Source: Orlajensenia stereocauli (lineage in GTDB: Bacteria; Actinomycetota; Actinomycetes; Actinomycetales; Microbacteriaceae). From it: a DNA stretch of 64,000 nucleotides. The stretch lies in assembly GCF_039548895.1 (NCBI RefSeq), contig NZ_JBCLVG010000001.1. The stretch is one strand, 5' to 3'. The notes below the pieces were generated by a model. It saw nothing but the letters and a program-made list of their open reading frames with translations, did not search any database and was not told the origin of the DNA. This document shows positions 1 to 8,087 of this stretch, piece by piece (position 1 is the first letter of the stretch; each line of letters starts with the position of its first letter). Made by a program: the position numbers and the translations under genes.

Positions 1-700
1 ACCGCGGTACGCGGTGGGTCGGATCGGCCGGTGTCGACAGGTCGACGATGGCCAGAGCGGGCTCCGAGGGCGCCGCGAGGGCTGCCTGCAGCGCGTCGAG
101 CCGGGCCTGGGCGTCCGCCCAGGCGGCATCCGTCGTCGTCTGCCCGTCGTTCAGCACGCTCGCGATCAGCGACACCGTACCGAAGCGGTGGTCGAGCACC
201 ACGAGGTCCGCGACGAAGGCGAACGCCTGTCCGGGCACCTCGTAGTCTGCCGGCGGCCGGTTCGGCAGGTGCTCGAGCTGGCGCACGGCCTCCCAGCCGA
301 TGAACCCGACGAGTCCGCCGGTGAGGGGCGGATGGCCGTCGACGGGGGCCGTCTGCCAGCGCGTGTAGACCTGGCCGAGCACCTCGAGCGGGGCGAGTCC
401 GGCGATGTCGCCGAGGATGCGGTCTGCGCCCTCGGTGGCGCCGATCCAGCGCACGGCGTCGTCGTGCTGGGTGAGCACGCCGAAGGAGTTGACGCCGACG
501 AAGGAGTAGCGCGACCAGATGCCGCCCTGCTCGGCGGACTCCAGCAGGAAGCTGCCGGGGCGTCCGCCGGTGAGCTTTCGGTAGATGGCGACGGGCGACT
601 CGGCGTCGGCGAACAACTCGCGGATGACGGGGATGACGCGGTGGTCTGGGGTGAGGGCGTCGAACGCCTCACGGGTGGTCGTGGCGGTGGTGGCCGTCAT
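1..700 (-). CDS. trpE: Anthranilate synthase component I (partial, N-terminal 233 residues)
   Basis: Anthranilate synthase component I converts chorismate plus ammonia or glutamine to anthranilate, the first step of tryptophan synthesis. Only the N-terminal part is present; the gene runs off the left edge. The visible protein starts MTATTATTTREAFDAL and contains the TrpE-type motif SFLLESAEQGGIWSRYSFVG, typical of the N-terminal tryptophan-binding region. The catalytic chorismate-binding half lies outside the window. The ATG at 700 overlaps the hisI stop by four bases (ATGA), so translation is probably coupled to the his genes. Identification is firm from the motif and the his-trp context; nothing can be said about the C terminus. 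Confidence 0.9.
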   Translation of the reverse strand, partial: MTATTATTTREAFDALTPDHRVIPVIRELFADAESPVAIYRKLTGGRPGSFLLESAEQGGIWSRYSFVGVNSFGVLTQHDDAVRWIGATEGADRILGDIAGLAPLEVLGQVYTRWQTAPVDGHPPLTGGLVGFIGWEAVRQLEHLPNRPPADYEVPGQAFAFVADLVVLDHRFGTVSLIASVLNDGQTTTDAAWADAQARLDALQAALAAPSEPALAIVDLSTPADPTHRVPR

Positions 701-1137
701 GATCCCTCCGGATTCTCGTCCTGGTTCACTGTCTGGGGTGCTGATGCCGTCACGGGCTGCAGCGGATCGACGTCGAAGCAGCTGCGCTCGCCCGTGTGGC
801 AGGCCGCACCGATCTGCTCGACCTGCACGAGCAGGGTGTCGGCGTCGCAGTCGAGGGCGGCTCCGCGCACGTACTGGGCGTGGCCGGACGTGTCGCCCTT
901 GCGCCAGTACTCCTGACGCGAACGCGACCAGAAGGTGACGCGCCCCTCGGTGAGGGTGCGGCGCAGAGCCTCGGCGTCCATCCAGCCGAGCATGAGCACC
1001 TCGCGGGTGTCCCACTGCTGGATGACGGCGGGCAGCAGGCCGTCGCTCCCGAACGTGGCGCGCGCCAGGACGGCGTCGACGTCGGTTGCTGCCTCGGAGT
1101 CGCCCTGTCCTGCAACGCCCTGTCCCGTGGTGCTCAT
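697..1137 (-). CDS. hisI: Phosphoribosyl-AMP cyclohydrolase
   Basis: HisI opens the adenine ring of phosphoribosyl-AMP in the third step of histidine synthesis. The 146-residue protein carries the family motifs EVLMLGWMDAEAL, FWSRSRQEYWRKGDTSGH, DCDADTLL and CHTGERSC; the aspartates and cysteines bind Mg and Zn. It is the single-domain form without a fused HisE, consistent with the separate hisE at 2808-3071. The N-terminal ~25 residues before the core are poorly conserved, but the ATG at 1137 gives a four-base overlap with the hisF stop, which supports this start. Confidence 0.95.
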   Translation of the reverse strand: MSTTGQGVAGQGDSEAATDVDAVLARATFGSDGLLPAVIQQWDTREVLMLGWMDAEALRRTLTEGRVTFWSRSRQEYWRKGDTSGHAQYVRGAALDCDADTLLVQVEQIGAACHTGERSCFDVDPLQPVTASAPQTVNQDENPEGS

Positions 1138-1898
1138 ACGCGGACCACCGCTCCCTCTCGTGCGAGTTCCTGCTTGACCTGGCCGATGGTGAGCAGTCCG
1201 TCGTGGAAGACGCTCGCGGCGAGCACGGCATCCGCCCCGGCCTCGATCGCCGGAGCGAAGTGCTCGAGGGCACCGGCCCCGCCCGAGGCGATCACGGGAA
1301 CGCTGCTCAGGGCACGCATGGCGCGCACCAGCTCGAGGTCGAAGCCCGCCTTGGTGCCGTCGGCGTCGATGGAGTTGACGAGCAGCTCGCCTGCGCCGAG
1401 CTCGATGGCCTGCCGAGCCCAGTCGAGGGCGTCGAGGGTCGTCTCGGTCCGACCGCCGTGGGTCGTCACGACGAAGCCGGATGCCGTGGACGGACTGCGC
1501 TTCACGTCGAGCGAGAGCACGAGCACCTGGGCTCCGAAGCGATCGGCGATCTCGCCGATCAGTGCAGGGCGACGGATGGCCGCGCTGTTCACGCCGACCT
1601 TGTCTGCGCCGCACGCGAGGAGCCGCGCCACGTCGTCGGCACTGCGCACGCCGCCGCCGACGGTGAGGGGGATGAAGACCTGCTCGGCGGTGCGCTCCAC
1701 GATGTCGTAGGTGGTCGACCTGTCGTCGACCGTCGCCGTGACGTCGAGGAAGGTGATCTCGTCCGCGCCCTGCTCGTAGTAGGTGCGGGCGAGTTCGACG
1801 GGATCGCCGGCGTCGCGCAGGTTCAGGAAGTTGACGCCCTTCACGACACGGCCGTCGGCCACGTCGAGGCACGGGATGACGCGCACGGAGAGTGACAT
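1134..1898 (-). CDS. hisF: Imidazole glycerol phosphate synthase, cyclase subunit
   Basis: HisF is the (beta/alpha)8-barrel subunit that, with the HisH glutaminase, makes imidazole glycerol phosphate and AICAR. The 254-residue protein begins MSLSVRVIPCLDVADGRVVK. The two catalytic aspartates are visible as Asp12 (PCLD) and Asp131 (LSLDV), and the phosphate-binding loops TVGGGVRS and IASGGAG are intact. The start at 1898 was chosen because the upstream in-frame extension reads back into hisG and is not HisF-like. hisG ends 10 bases upstream. hisH, hisA and hisB are not in this window. Confidence 0.97.
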   Translation of the reverse strand: MSLSVRVIPCLDVADGRVVKGVNFLNLRDAGDPVELARTYYEQGADEITFLDVTATVDDRSTTYDIVERTAEQVFIPLTVGGGVRSADDVARLLACGADKVGVNSAAIRRPALIGEIADRFGAQVLVLSLDVKRSPSTASGFVVTTHGGRTETTLDALDWARQAIELGAGELLVNSIDADGTKAGFDLELVRAMRALSSVPVIASGGAGALEHFAPAIEAGADAVLAASVFHDGLLTIGQVKQELAREGAVVRV

Positions 1899-1908
1899 CT
1901 CTCGCTCC

Positions 1909-2748
1909 CTAGAGACGCGCGGCGTGGATCGTCGTGACGAGGATGGCGCGGGCGCCGAGCTCGTAGAGCGCGTCCATGACGTTGTTCGTGTCGTCACGCG
2001 GGATCATGACGCGCACGGCGACCCAGTCGGGGTCGTGCAACGGCGAGATCGTCGGCGACTCGAAGCCGGGGGCGAGCGCCGTGGCCTGCACGAGCAGGCG
2101 GGCCGGCACGTCGTAGTCCATGAGCACGTAACGACGGGCGACGAGCACTCCCTGGAGGCGGCGCAGCAGCGTGGCCGTTCCCGGCTTCTCGTCGGGCGAG
2201 CTGATGAGCACGGCCGTCGACTCGAGGATGACGGGCCCGAAGACCGAGAGACCGGCCTTGCGCAGCGTCGTGCCGGTCTCGACGACGTCGGCGATGGCGT
2301 CAGCCACCCCGAGACGCACGGCGGACTCGACGGCCCCGTCGAGGGTGACGAGCGTGGCCGAGACGCCGTGGCGCTCGAGGAATTCGCCGACGAGGATCGG
2401 GTAGCTCGTCGCGATGCGCACGCCCTCGAGGTCGGCGAGGTCACTGAAGCGCTCGGCCGGACCGGCGAAGCGGAAGGTGGATCGGGCGAACTCGAGCTCT
2501 GCGGTCTCGGTGGCGGCGGAGCCGGAGTCGATGAGCAGGTCGCGGCCGGTGATGCCGACGTCGAGCGCGCCCGAGCCGACGTAGGTGGCGATGTCGCGTG
2601 GGCGCAGGTAGAAGAACTCGACGCCGTTGCGCTCGTCGACGATGTGGAGTTCCTTGGCATCGCGGCGACCGGCGTACCCGGCCTCCGAGAGCATGTCGGC
2701 GGCGGTCTCTGACAGCGAGCCCTTGTTGGGCACTGCGATTCTCAGCAT
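1909..2748 (-). CDS. hisG: ATP phosphoribosyltransferase, long form
   Basis: HisG condenses ATP and PRPP in the first, feedback-inhibited step of histidine synthesis. At 279 residues this is the long form: the catalytic domain (starts MLRIAVPNKGSLSETAADML) is followed by a C-terminal ACT-like regulatory domain (about residues 205-279) that mediates histidine inhibition in this type. The long form does not need a HisZ partner. The gene follows hisE in the same operon with a gap of about 60 bases, the largest in this his group. Confidence 0.96.
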   Translation of the reverse strand: MLRIAVPNKGSLSETAADMLSEAGYAGRRDAKELHIVDERNGVEFFYLRPRDIATYVGSGALDVGITGRDLLIDSGSAATETAELEFARSTFRFAGPAERFSDLADLEGVRIATSYPILVGEFLERHGVSATLVTLDGAVESAVRLGVADAIADVVETGTTLRKAGLSVFGPVILESTAVLISSPDEKPGTATLLRRLQGVLVARRYVLMDYDVPARLLVQATALAPGFESPTISPLHDPDWVAVRVMIPRDDTNNVMDALYELGARAILVTTIHAARL

Positions 2749-2807
2749 GGTGATGGGTCTTCCGATGGGTCAGGCGAAACGTGGCTGGACAACTGGCGAA
2801 CTCTCGT

Positions 2808-3071
2808 TCACAGATGTCGGTACACGTCGGCCGGGGTCAGACCCTTCGCGACCATGAGCACCTGGAGGTGGTAGACGAGCTGCGAGATCTCCTCGGCGGT
2901 CTCCTCGTCGGACTGGTACTCGGCGGCCATCCAGACCTCGGCCGCCTCCTCGACGATCTTCTTGCCGATCGCGTGCACGCCGGCGTCGAGCTCGCGCACG
3001 GTGCCGGAGCCCTCGGGGCGCGTCTGCGCCTTCTCGGAGAGCTCGGCGAACAGTTCGTCGAATGTCTTCAC
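2808..3071 (-). CDS. hisE: Phosphoribosyl-ATP pyrophosphatase
   Basis: HisE hydrolyses phosphoribosyl-ATP to phosphoribosyl-AMP, the second histidine step. The 87-residue product is a MazG-like all-alpha pyrophosphatase with the metal-binding motif KKIVEEAAEVWMAA and a second acidic motif EETAEEISQLVYHL. I chose the GTG at 3071 (product begins VKTFDELF); in-frame codons upstream reach a more distal start but overlap the 3' end of rpe and do not look like HisE. It lies 13 bases downstream of rpe. Confidence 0.93.
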   Translation of the reverse strand: MKTFDELFAELSEKAQTRPEGSGTVRELDAGVHAIGKKIVEEAAEVWMAAEYQSDEETAEEISQLVYHLQVLMVAKGLTPADVYRHL

Positions 3072-3084
3072 AGCATCAACGGTA

Positions 3085-3753
3085 CTAGTGACCGTGCACG
3101 TGTGACGCCGCGGCGGCGCGAAGTCCGGCGATGGCATCGTCGGGCACGTCGGCGTTGAACACGGCGGAGCCCGCCACGAAGGTGTCGGCCCCGGCCTCGG
3201 CGGCGACCAGGATCGTGTCCGCCGTGATGCCGCCGTCTACCTGAAGCCAGACGTCGGCGCCGGTCCGACGGACGGCATCCGCGAGTCGGGTGAGCTTGGG
3301 CATGGTCGACGGCATGAAGCTCTGGCCGCCGAATCCGGGCTCGACGGTCATCACGAGGATCTGGTCGAACTCGTCGAGCATCTCCAGGTAGGGCTCGACG
3401 GGCGTCCCCGGCTTGAGGGCGAGGCCGGCGCGGGCGCCGCGCTCGCGCAGGGCGCGGGCGAGGGCGATGGGCTCCCGTGCAGCCTCGATGTGGAAGGTGA
3501 CCGAGAACGCTCCGGCCTCCGCGTAGCCCGGGGCCCAGCGATCGGGGTCGTCGATCATGAGATGCACGTCGAGGGGCAGCGGAGAAACCTGCTGCAGGCG
3601 CGTGGCCATCTGGAGCCCGAAGGTGAGGTTCGGCACGAAGTGGTTGTCCATGATGTCGACGTGCACGGCGTCGGCACCGCGGATTCGGCCGAGTTCGCTT
3701 TCGAGGTTGGCGAAGTCGGCGGAGAGAATGCTCGGGTTGATCCTGGCGGGCAT
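3085..3753 (-). CDS. rpe: Ribulose-phosphate 3-epimerase
   Basis: Rpe interconverts ribulose 5-phosphate and xylulose 5-phosphate in the pentose phosphate pathway and so feeds ribose for PRPP, used by the his, trp and pyr genes around it. The 222-residue TIM barrel shows INPSILSADFANLE, HVDIMDNHFVPNLTFG with metal-ligand His and Asp, MTVEPGFGGQSF and QVDGGI. The histidine-rich tail HVHGH at the extreme C terminus is unusual but short. The ATG at 3753 is 14 bases after the rsmB stop. Confidence 0.96.
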   Translation of the reverse strand: MPARINPSILSADFANLESELGRIRGADAVHVDIMDNHFVPNLTFGLQMATRLQQVSPLPLDVHLMIDDPDRWAPGYAEAGAFSVTFHIEAAREPIALARALRERGARAGLALKPGTPVEPYLEMLDEFDQILVMTVEPGFGGQSFMPSTMPKLTRLADAVRRTGADVWLQVDGGITADTILVAAEAGADTFVAGSAVFNADVPDDAIAGLRAAAASHVHGH

Positions 3754-3767
3754 GGTGTCCGATCTGG

Positions 3768-5141
3768 CTAGCGGCGCTGGAACAGCGCGATGAACATGGC
3801 GTCTGTGCCGTGGCGGTGCGGCCAGAGCTGCACCGTGTGCGGGTCTCCGGCGAGGTCGAGCGGATGCTCCACCACGTCGGCGAGCACGGCCCTGGTGTCG
3901 AGGGGCTCCAGTTCGCCGCTCCAGCGCGAAACTGCGGCTCGGACGGCGCCCAGGGTCTCGCCGGTGTGCGGCGAGCAGGTGACGTAGGCGAGCACTCCGC
4001 CGGGCTTCAGCGCCACGACTGCGGCGTCGAACAGCCGAGCCTGGAGCGAGCTCAGCTCGGCGACGTCGCGCGGCGACTTGCGCCAACGCGCCTCGGGGCG
4101 CCGCCGGAGGGCGCCGAGTCCTGTGCACGGAGCGTCGAGCATGATGCGGTCGAAGGCTGCAGGATGCATCTCCCCCACCTCGGTGCCGTCGAACTCGGCC
4201 ACCTCGATGTCGCTGGAGACTGCCGAGAGCGCCGATCGGACGAGCTCGGCGCGCGCAGGCACCAACTCGTTGGCGAGGAGCTCGGCTCCGCCTGCCAGCG
4301 CCTCGGCCGCCAGAAGCGCCGCCTTGCCGCCCGGGCCGGCGCAGAGGTCGAGCCAGCGCTCCCCTGCCTCGATGGGACGAACGCGGCTGAGGGCCAACGC
4401 GGCGAGCTGAGAGCCCTCGTCCTGCACGCGCACAGTGCCGTGCGAGCGCTTCGTGATGGCCGTCGGGTCGCCGCCGCCGAGATCGTGACCGACCGGCGAG
4501 TAGCGGTTCGCCTCCCCGAGCGACGCGGCGATCTCGGGATCGACCAGGTGCGGCAGCGCCACGAGATTCACCCGGGGGGCTGCGTTGTCTGCGGCGAGCA
4601 GGGCCTCGAGCTCCTCGGCGCGCCCCTCGGCGTCGAGCCCCTGACGGAGCGCCCGCACGATCCAGGCCGGGTGCGAGTAGAGCAGGGCCAGCTTCTCGTC
4701 GGGGTCGGACTCCTCGCCGACGACGGCTTCGCGCCACTCCTCGAGCGTGGAGCGGGAGATCGTGCGCAGCACGCCGTTGGCGAATCCGGAGGCCGAGCGC
4801 GAGCCGTACTCGCGAGCGAGCTCCACCGATTCATTGACAGCAGCATGGTCCGCCGTGCGCATGGAGAGCAGTTGGTGCGCGCCGAGTCGCAGGGCGTCGA
4901 GGACCGGGCCGTCGATCTTCTCGACCGGGCGGCCCGCCGTGAGCGAGATGACCCTGTCGTAGAAGCCGCGCATCCGGAGCGTTCCGTAGGTGAGTTCCGT
5001 GGCGAGGGCGGCGTCGCTCGTCGAGAGCTTCGCGCGATCGATCCGCACGGGCAGCAGCAGGTTGGCGTAGGCGTCGCTCGTGCTGACAGCCGAGATCACG
5101 TCGTAGGCGACTCGTCGTGCAGGTTGGATGCGGGAGTTCAT
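3768..5141 (-). CDS. rsmB: 16S rRNA m5C967 methyltransferase (RsmB/Sun family)
   Basis: RsmB methylates C967 of 16S rRNA using S-adenosylmethionine, made by MetK encoded upstream. The 457-residue protein has an N-terminal NusB-like RNA-binding domain (about residues 1-150) followed by a Rossmann methyltransferase domain with the SAM-binding LDLCAGPGGKAALLA, the DAPCTGLGALRR motif and the YVTCSPH motif; the two cysteines are the catalytic and release residues of this family. The ATG at 5141 overlaps the fmt stop by four bases (ATGA), which decides the start over an in-frame codon 36 bases upstream. Confidence 0.95.
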   Translation of the reverse strand: MNSRIQPARRVAYDVISAVSTSDAYANLLLPVRIDRAKLSTSDAALATELTYGTLRMRGFYDRVISLTAGRPVEKIDGPVLDALRLGAHQLLSMRTADHAAVNESVELAREYGSRSASGFANGVLRTISRSTLEEWREAVVGEESDPDEKLALLYSHPAWIVRALRQGLDAEGRAEELEALLAADNAAPRVNLVALPHLVDPEIAASLGEANRYSPVGHDLGGGDPTAITKRSHGTVRVQDEGSQLAALALSRVRPIEAGERWLDLCAGPGGKAALLAAEALAGGAELLANELVPARAELVRSALSAVSSDIEVAEFDGTEVGEMHPAAFDRIMLDAPCTGLGALRRRPEARWRKSPRDVAELSSLQARLFDAAVVALKPGGVLAYVTCSPHTGETLGAVRAAVSRWSGELEPLDTRAVLADVVEHPLDLAGDPHTVQLWPHRHGTDAMFIALFQRR

Positions 5142-6055
5142 CCGGCGATCACCTCGTCTGTTCCGGCGCCACGCCACCAGTCGGCGGCAGCCATGGGGGT
5201 CTTGCCGGCTGGTTGCACCCGGCGGAGTTCGAGTGGGGCATCGGCGGTGCCGGCGAGCACACGGCCGTCGACGCTGCGGATGGCGCCGGGCGCCAGCGGG
5301 GCGGCATCCGGAGCCGGACGCGCCTCGAGAACCTTGAAGCGCGCCCCGTCTATCTCGGTGAAGGCGCCGGGTTCCGGCGTCATGCCCCGGATGCGGCTGT
5401 CGATGCTCGCAAGTGGGAGCGTCCAGTCGATGCGGGCGTCGTCGATCGTGAGCTTGGGGGCGAGGGTCACCTCGCCTGTCTGCGGAACTGCCACGGCTGT
5501 TCCCGCCTCGAGCTGCCCCACGACGTCGACGAGCAGGGCGGCGCCGTCGACGCTCAGTGCGTCGAGCATGGTTCCGGCGGTGTCGTCGGCCGCGACGGGG
5601 CGTTCGATGCGGCCGAAGACGTCTCCGGCGTCGAGCGCCGGGACGAGCTGGAAGACATCGGCACCCGTGACGGCGTCGCCCGCGGCGATGGCGCGCTGGA
5701 CGGGGGCCGCTCCACGCCAGCGCGGGAGCAGCGAGAAGTGCAGGTTGACCCAGCCGAGCCGGGGAGTCGAGAGCAGCGGCTCGCGCACGAGTCCGCCGTA
5801 GGCGACGACGACGCCGAGCTCGGCGCCCAAGGAGAGCAGCTGCTCGGTGACGGTGGCGTCGAGGCGGTTGGCCTTCACGACGCTGAGTCCGAGTTCTTCA
5901 GCCGCAGCAGCGACGGGAGACGGCGTGAGTACGCGCTTGCGCCCGACGGGCGCGTCTGCGCGGGTCACGACGGCCGCGATGGTGTGGCCGGCGGCGTGCA
6001 GGGCACGCAGCGACGGCACCGCGACCTCGGGGGTCCCGGCGAAGAGGATTTTCAT
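5138..6055 (-). CDS. fmt: Methionyl-tRNA formyltransferase
   Basis: Fmt formylates initiator Met-tRNA with 10-formyltetrahydrofolate. The 305-residue product starts MKILFAGTPEVAVPSLRALH and contains the formyltransferase motif NLHFSLLPRWRGAAPVQRAI followed by ITGxDVFQLV-like sequence (here VTGADVFQL), then the C-terminal OB-like domain that holds tRNA. The start at 6055 is the family start. No def (peptide deformylase) gene is adjacent here; priA lies directly upstream with a gap of four bases. Confidence 0.96.
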   Translation of the reverse strand: MKILFAGTPEVAVPSLRALHAAGHTIAAVVTRADAPVGRKRVLTPSPVAAAAEELGLSVVKANRLDATVTEQLLSLGAELGVVVAYGGLVREPLLSTPRLGWVNLHFSLLPRWRGAAPVQRAIAAGDAVTGADVFQLVPALDAGDVFGRIERPVAADDTAGTMLDALSVDGAALLVDVVGQLEAGTAVAVPQTGEVTLAPKLTIDDARIDWTLPLASIDSRIRGMTPEPGAFTEIDGARFKVLEARPAPDAAPLAPGAIRSVDGRVLAGTADAPLELRRVQPAGKTPMAAADWWRGAGTDEVIAG

Positions 6056-6059
6056 GGCG

Positions 6060-8081
6060 TTACAGGATCTCCGGGTCGTCGAATCTGATTCTGAGTGTAG
6101 GCGCGACCCGGCGCTTGTCCCCACGTGGGCCCGAGCGGGTGCGGCTCGCTATGCGCACGACCACGGCTCGCAACTCGCCCGCCACAGCGGTTCCGGCCGC
6201 GTAGTCGAACCGCACGATGGCGCGCACCTGGCCGTCGGCGACGGGCACCGGTCCGAGCACCTCAGCGGCCTCGATGGGTTCGATCGCGGCGAGGGCCTCT
6301 GCCACTCCTGCCGCGGATCCGGTGACGGATGCCGCCCGCACGGCGGGCGGGAACCGCAGGGCGCGCCTGTCGGCGAGTTCGGACGCGGCGAAGGAGTCCT
6401 GACGCCACGACGACAGGGCGTCGGACACCGGGCCTGTGGCGCCGGCCAGGAGGACGGGGGCGCCCGGGGCGGCGAGGGCGGCGGCGTTCGACCACCAGCG
6501 CAGGCAGTCCTCACCGACGCGGAGTGACTCGCGGGCCAGCATCCGTTCGCCATCGAGCAGCAGGACCGCGTGGTAGCCGCCTGCCGCGATGGGTTCGGCG
6601 CCGCGCGTGGCGATGACGAGGGCGGGCTTCTCACCGACCGTGAGGACCTCGTGATCGCCGTCGGAGAGCACGACGAGTGCCCCGGGGAAGGCCCGACCGA
6701 GCTCGTCGGCCGTACGTCCGGAGCCTGCGCCGATGCTGCGGAAGGTGCGGCCCTGGCAGTTCGAGCAGCTCCAATCGGCTGCGACGGAGCCGCACAGCCT
6801 GCAGGCCGGGATGGCTCCAGGCTTGGAGACGCCGAGGGGCCCGCCGCAGCGGGTGCAGCGAGCAGGTTCGCGGCAGGTGGCGCAGGCGATCCACGGGGAG
6901 TAGCCGGGGCTGGCCACCTGGACCAGCACCGGGCCGGTCTCGAGTGCCGTGCGGGCCTCGCGCCAAGCCGTCGACGGGATGCGGGCCGCCTGGGCAACGG
7001 GATCCTCGCTCGACTGGCGTCCCGTGGGGATCACCCGGGGTCGCGGAGCGCGATCGGGGTCGACGGCGCGCATCCAGCCGATCTCGATGAGCCGCTGCGC
7101 CTCGACGCTGCGGGCGTTGCCGGCGAGCACGAGCGCGCAGCCCAACTGCTCCTGCCGCACGAGGGCGGCGTCGCGGGTGTGCACATAGGGCGCCAGCTGC
7201 TCGGCGTACAGCGGGTCGCCGTCGTCCCAGACCACGATGAGTCCGAGGGCGGCGGCAGGAGCGTAGATCGATGCGCGATTGCCGACGACGACCACGGGCT
7301 CGGGCTCGAGGCAGCGCAGGAAGGCCGCGTAGCGCTCGGCGTCGGGCTGCCTGGCGTCGAGGCGCACGACGGCCTCCGCCGGAAGGGCCGCAGCCAGCGC
7401 TGCCTCGAGCTGAGCCTGGTCGCGGTAGTCGGGAACGGCGAGGATGCTGCTCCGACCCGACGCGAGCATGGTGACGGCGAGCTCCGCGAGGGTGATGGCC
7501 CAGTGCCCGACCCAGGCTCCGCCCGGCAGTTCCACCAGCCGGGGAATGGCCCGGAGGGCTATGCGCTCGCCGACGGAGACTGCGTTGGCGAGGGCGACGG
7601 GATACCCGGTGACCGCGACGGCCTCGACCGTGGACTCGGCGGCGGGTGCCGCGGCATCCGCTTCGGTGGCCTCGGTTGCCTCGGTTGCCTCGAGTGCAGC
7701 GATATCCGCCCGCCGAGCCAGCCACCTCTTCTCGACCCGCACCTGCCGCGGCGGCACGGCGAGACGCACGATGTCGCTCGCGGTGCCGCCGGAGCGGTCG
7801 GCGACCCGGCGGGCGAGGGTCCAGACCGCCGGGTCGAGCACCGGCGCCGACGACACCACGGAGTCGAGGGCGCTGAGCCTGCCGCCGAACTCAGCGTCAT
7901 CGGCATCGACGAGACCGATGACGTACCCGCTCGTGAGCCGTGTCGCGGAGCGGAACGGCACCTTCACCCTCACTCCCACGCCGATTCCGTCGACGAGGTC
8001 GTCGGGAACGCTGTAGTCGAAGGGGTGATCGAGTTGCGGAAGCGGAGAATCGATGAGCACCCGGGCGATGAGTCCCGGCAC
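6060..8081 (-). CDS. priA: Primosomal protein N' (PriA), degenerate actinobacterial form
   Basis: PriA-family protein of 673 residues. The N-terminal DNA-binding region (IDSPLPQLDHPFDYSVP, GxRVKVPF, GYVIGL) is recognisable, and the eight-cysteine zinc-binding insertion is complete (Cys400, 403, 409, 412, 427, 430, 439, 442). The helicase motifs are not: the Walker A region reads GGAWVGHWAITLAEL (about residue 187) with no GKT/S, and the expected DEEH is replaced by DDGD near residue 286. Loss of these motifs is known in actinobacterial PriA, so a structural restart role without helicase activity is likely (inference). A 9-bp tandem repeat encodes an EATEATEATEA stretch near residue 131. GTG start at 8081, after metK. 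Confidence 0.85.
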   Translation of the reverse strand: MPGLIARVLIDSPLPQLDHPFDYSVPDDLVDGIGVGVRVKVPFRSATRLTSGYVIGLVDADDAEFGGRLSALDSVVSSAPVLDPAVWTLARRVADRSGGTASDIVRLAVPPRQVRVEKRWLARRADIAALEATEATEATEADAAAPAAESTVEAVAVTGYPVALANAVSVGERIALRAIPRLVELPGGAWVGHWAITLAELAVTMLASGRSSILAVPDYRDQAQLEAALAAALPAEAVVRLDARQPDAERYAAFLRCLEPEPVVVVGNRASIYAPAAALGLIVVWDDGDPLYAEQLAPYVHTRDAALVRQEQLGCALVLAGNARSVEAQRLIEIGWMRAVDPDRAPRPRVIPTGRQSSEDPVAQAARIPSTAWREARTALETGPVLVQVASPGYSPWIACATCREPARCTRCGGPLGVSKPGAIPACRLCGSVAADWSCSNCQGRTFRSIGAGSGRTADELGRAFPGALVVLSDGDHEVLTVGEKPALVIATRGAEPIAAGGYHAVLLLDGERMLARESLRVGEDCLRWWSNAAALAAPGAPVLLAGATGPVSDALSSWRQDSFAASELADRRALRFPPAVRAASVTGSAAGVAEALAAIEPIEAAEVLGPVPVADGQVRAIVRFDYAAGTAVAGELRAVVVRIASRTRSGPRGDKRRVAPTLRIRFDDPEIL
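7661..7696. repeat. Four-unit 9-bp tandem repeat inside priA
   Basis: Units read cttcggtgg, cctcggttg, cctcggttg and cctcgagtg on the plus strand with one base between the first two. On the coding strand it encodes repeated Glu-Ala-Thr, inserted in a non-conserved linker between the PriA N-terminal domain and the degenerate helicase domain. It is a plausible slippage site that would change length in frame. Confidence 0.7.
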
Positions 8082-8087
8082 CGTCCG

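Noticed and set aside
3810..5801. Long plus-strand frame opposite rsmB and fmt
   Set aside because: Spans two real genes on the other strand and shows no conserved motifs.
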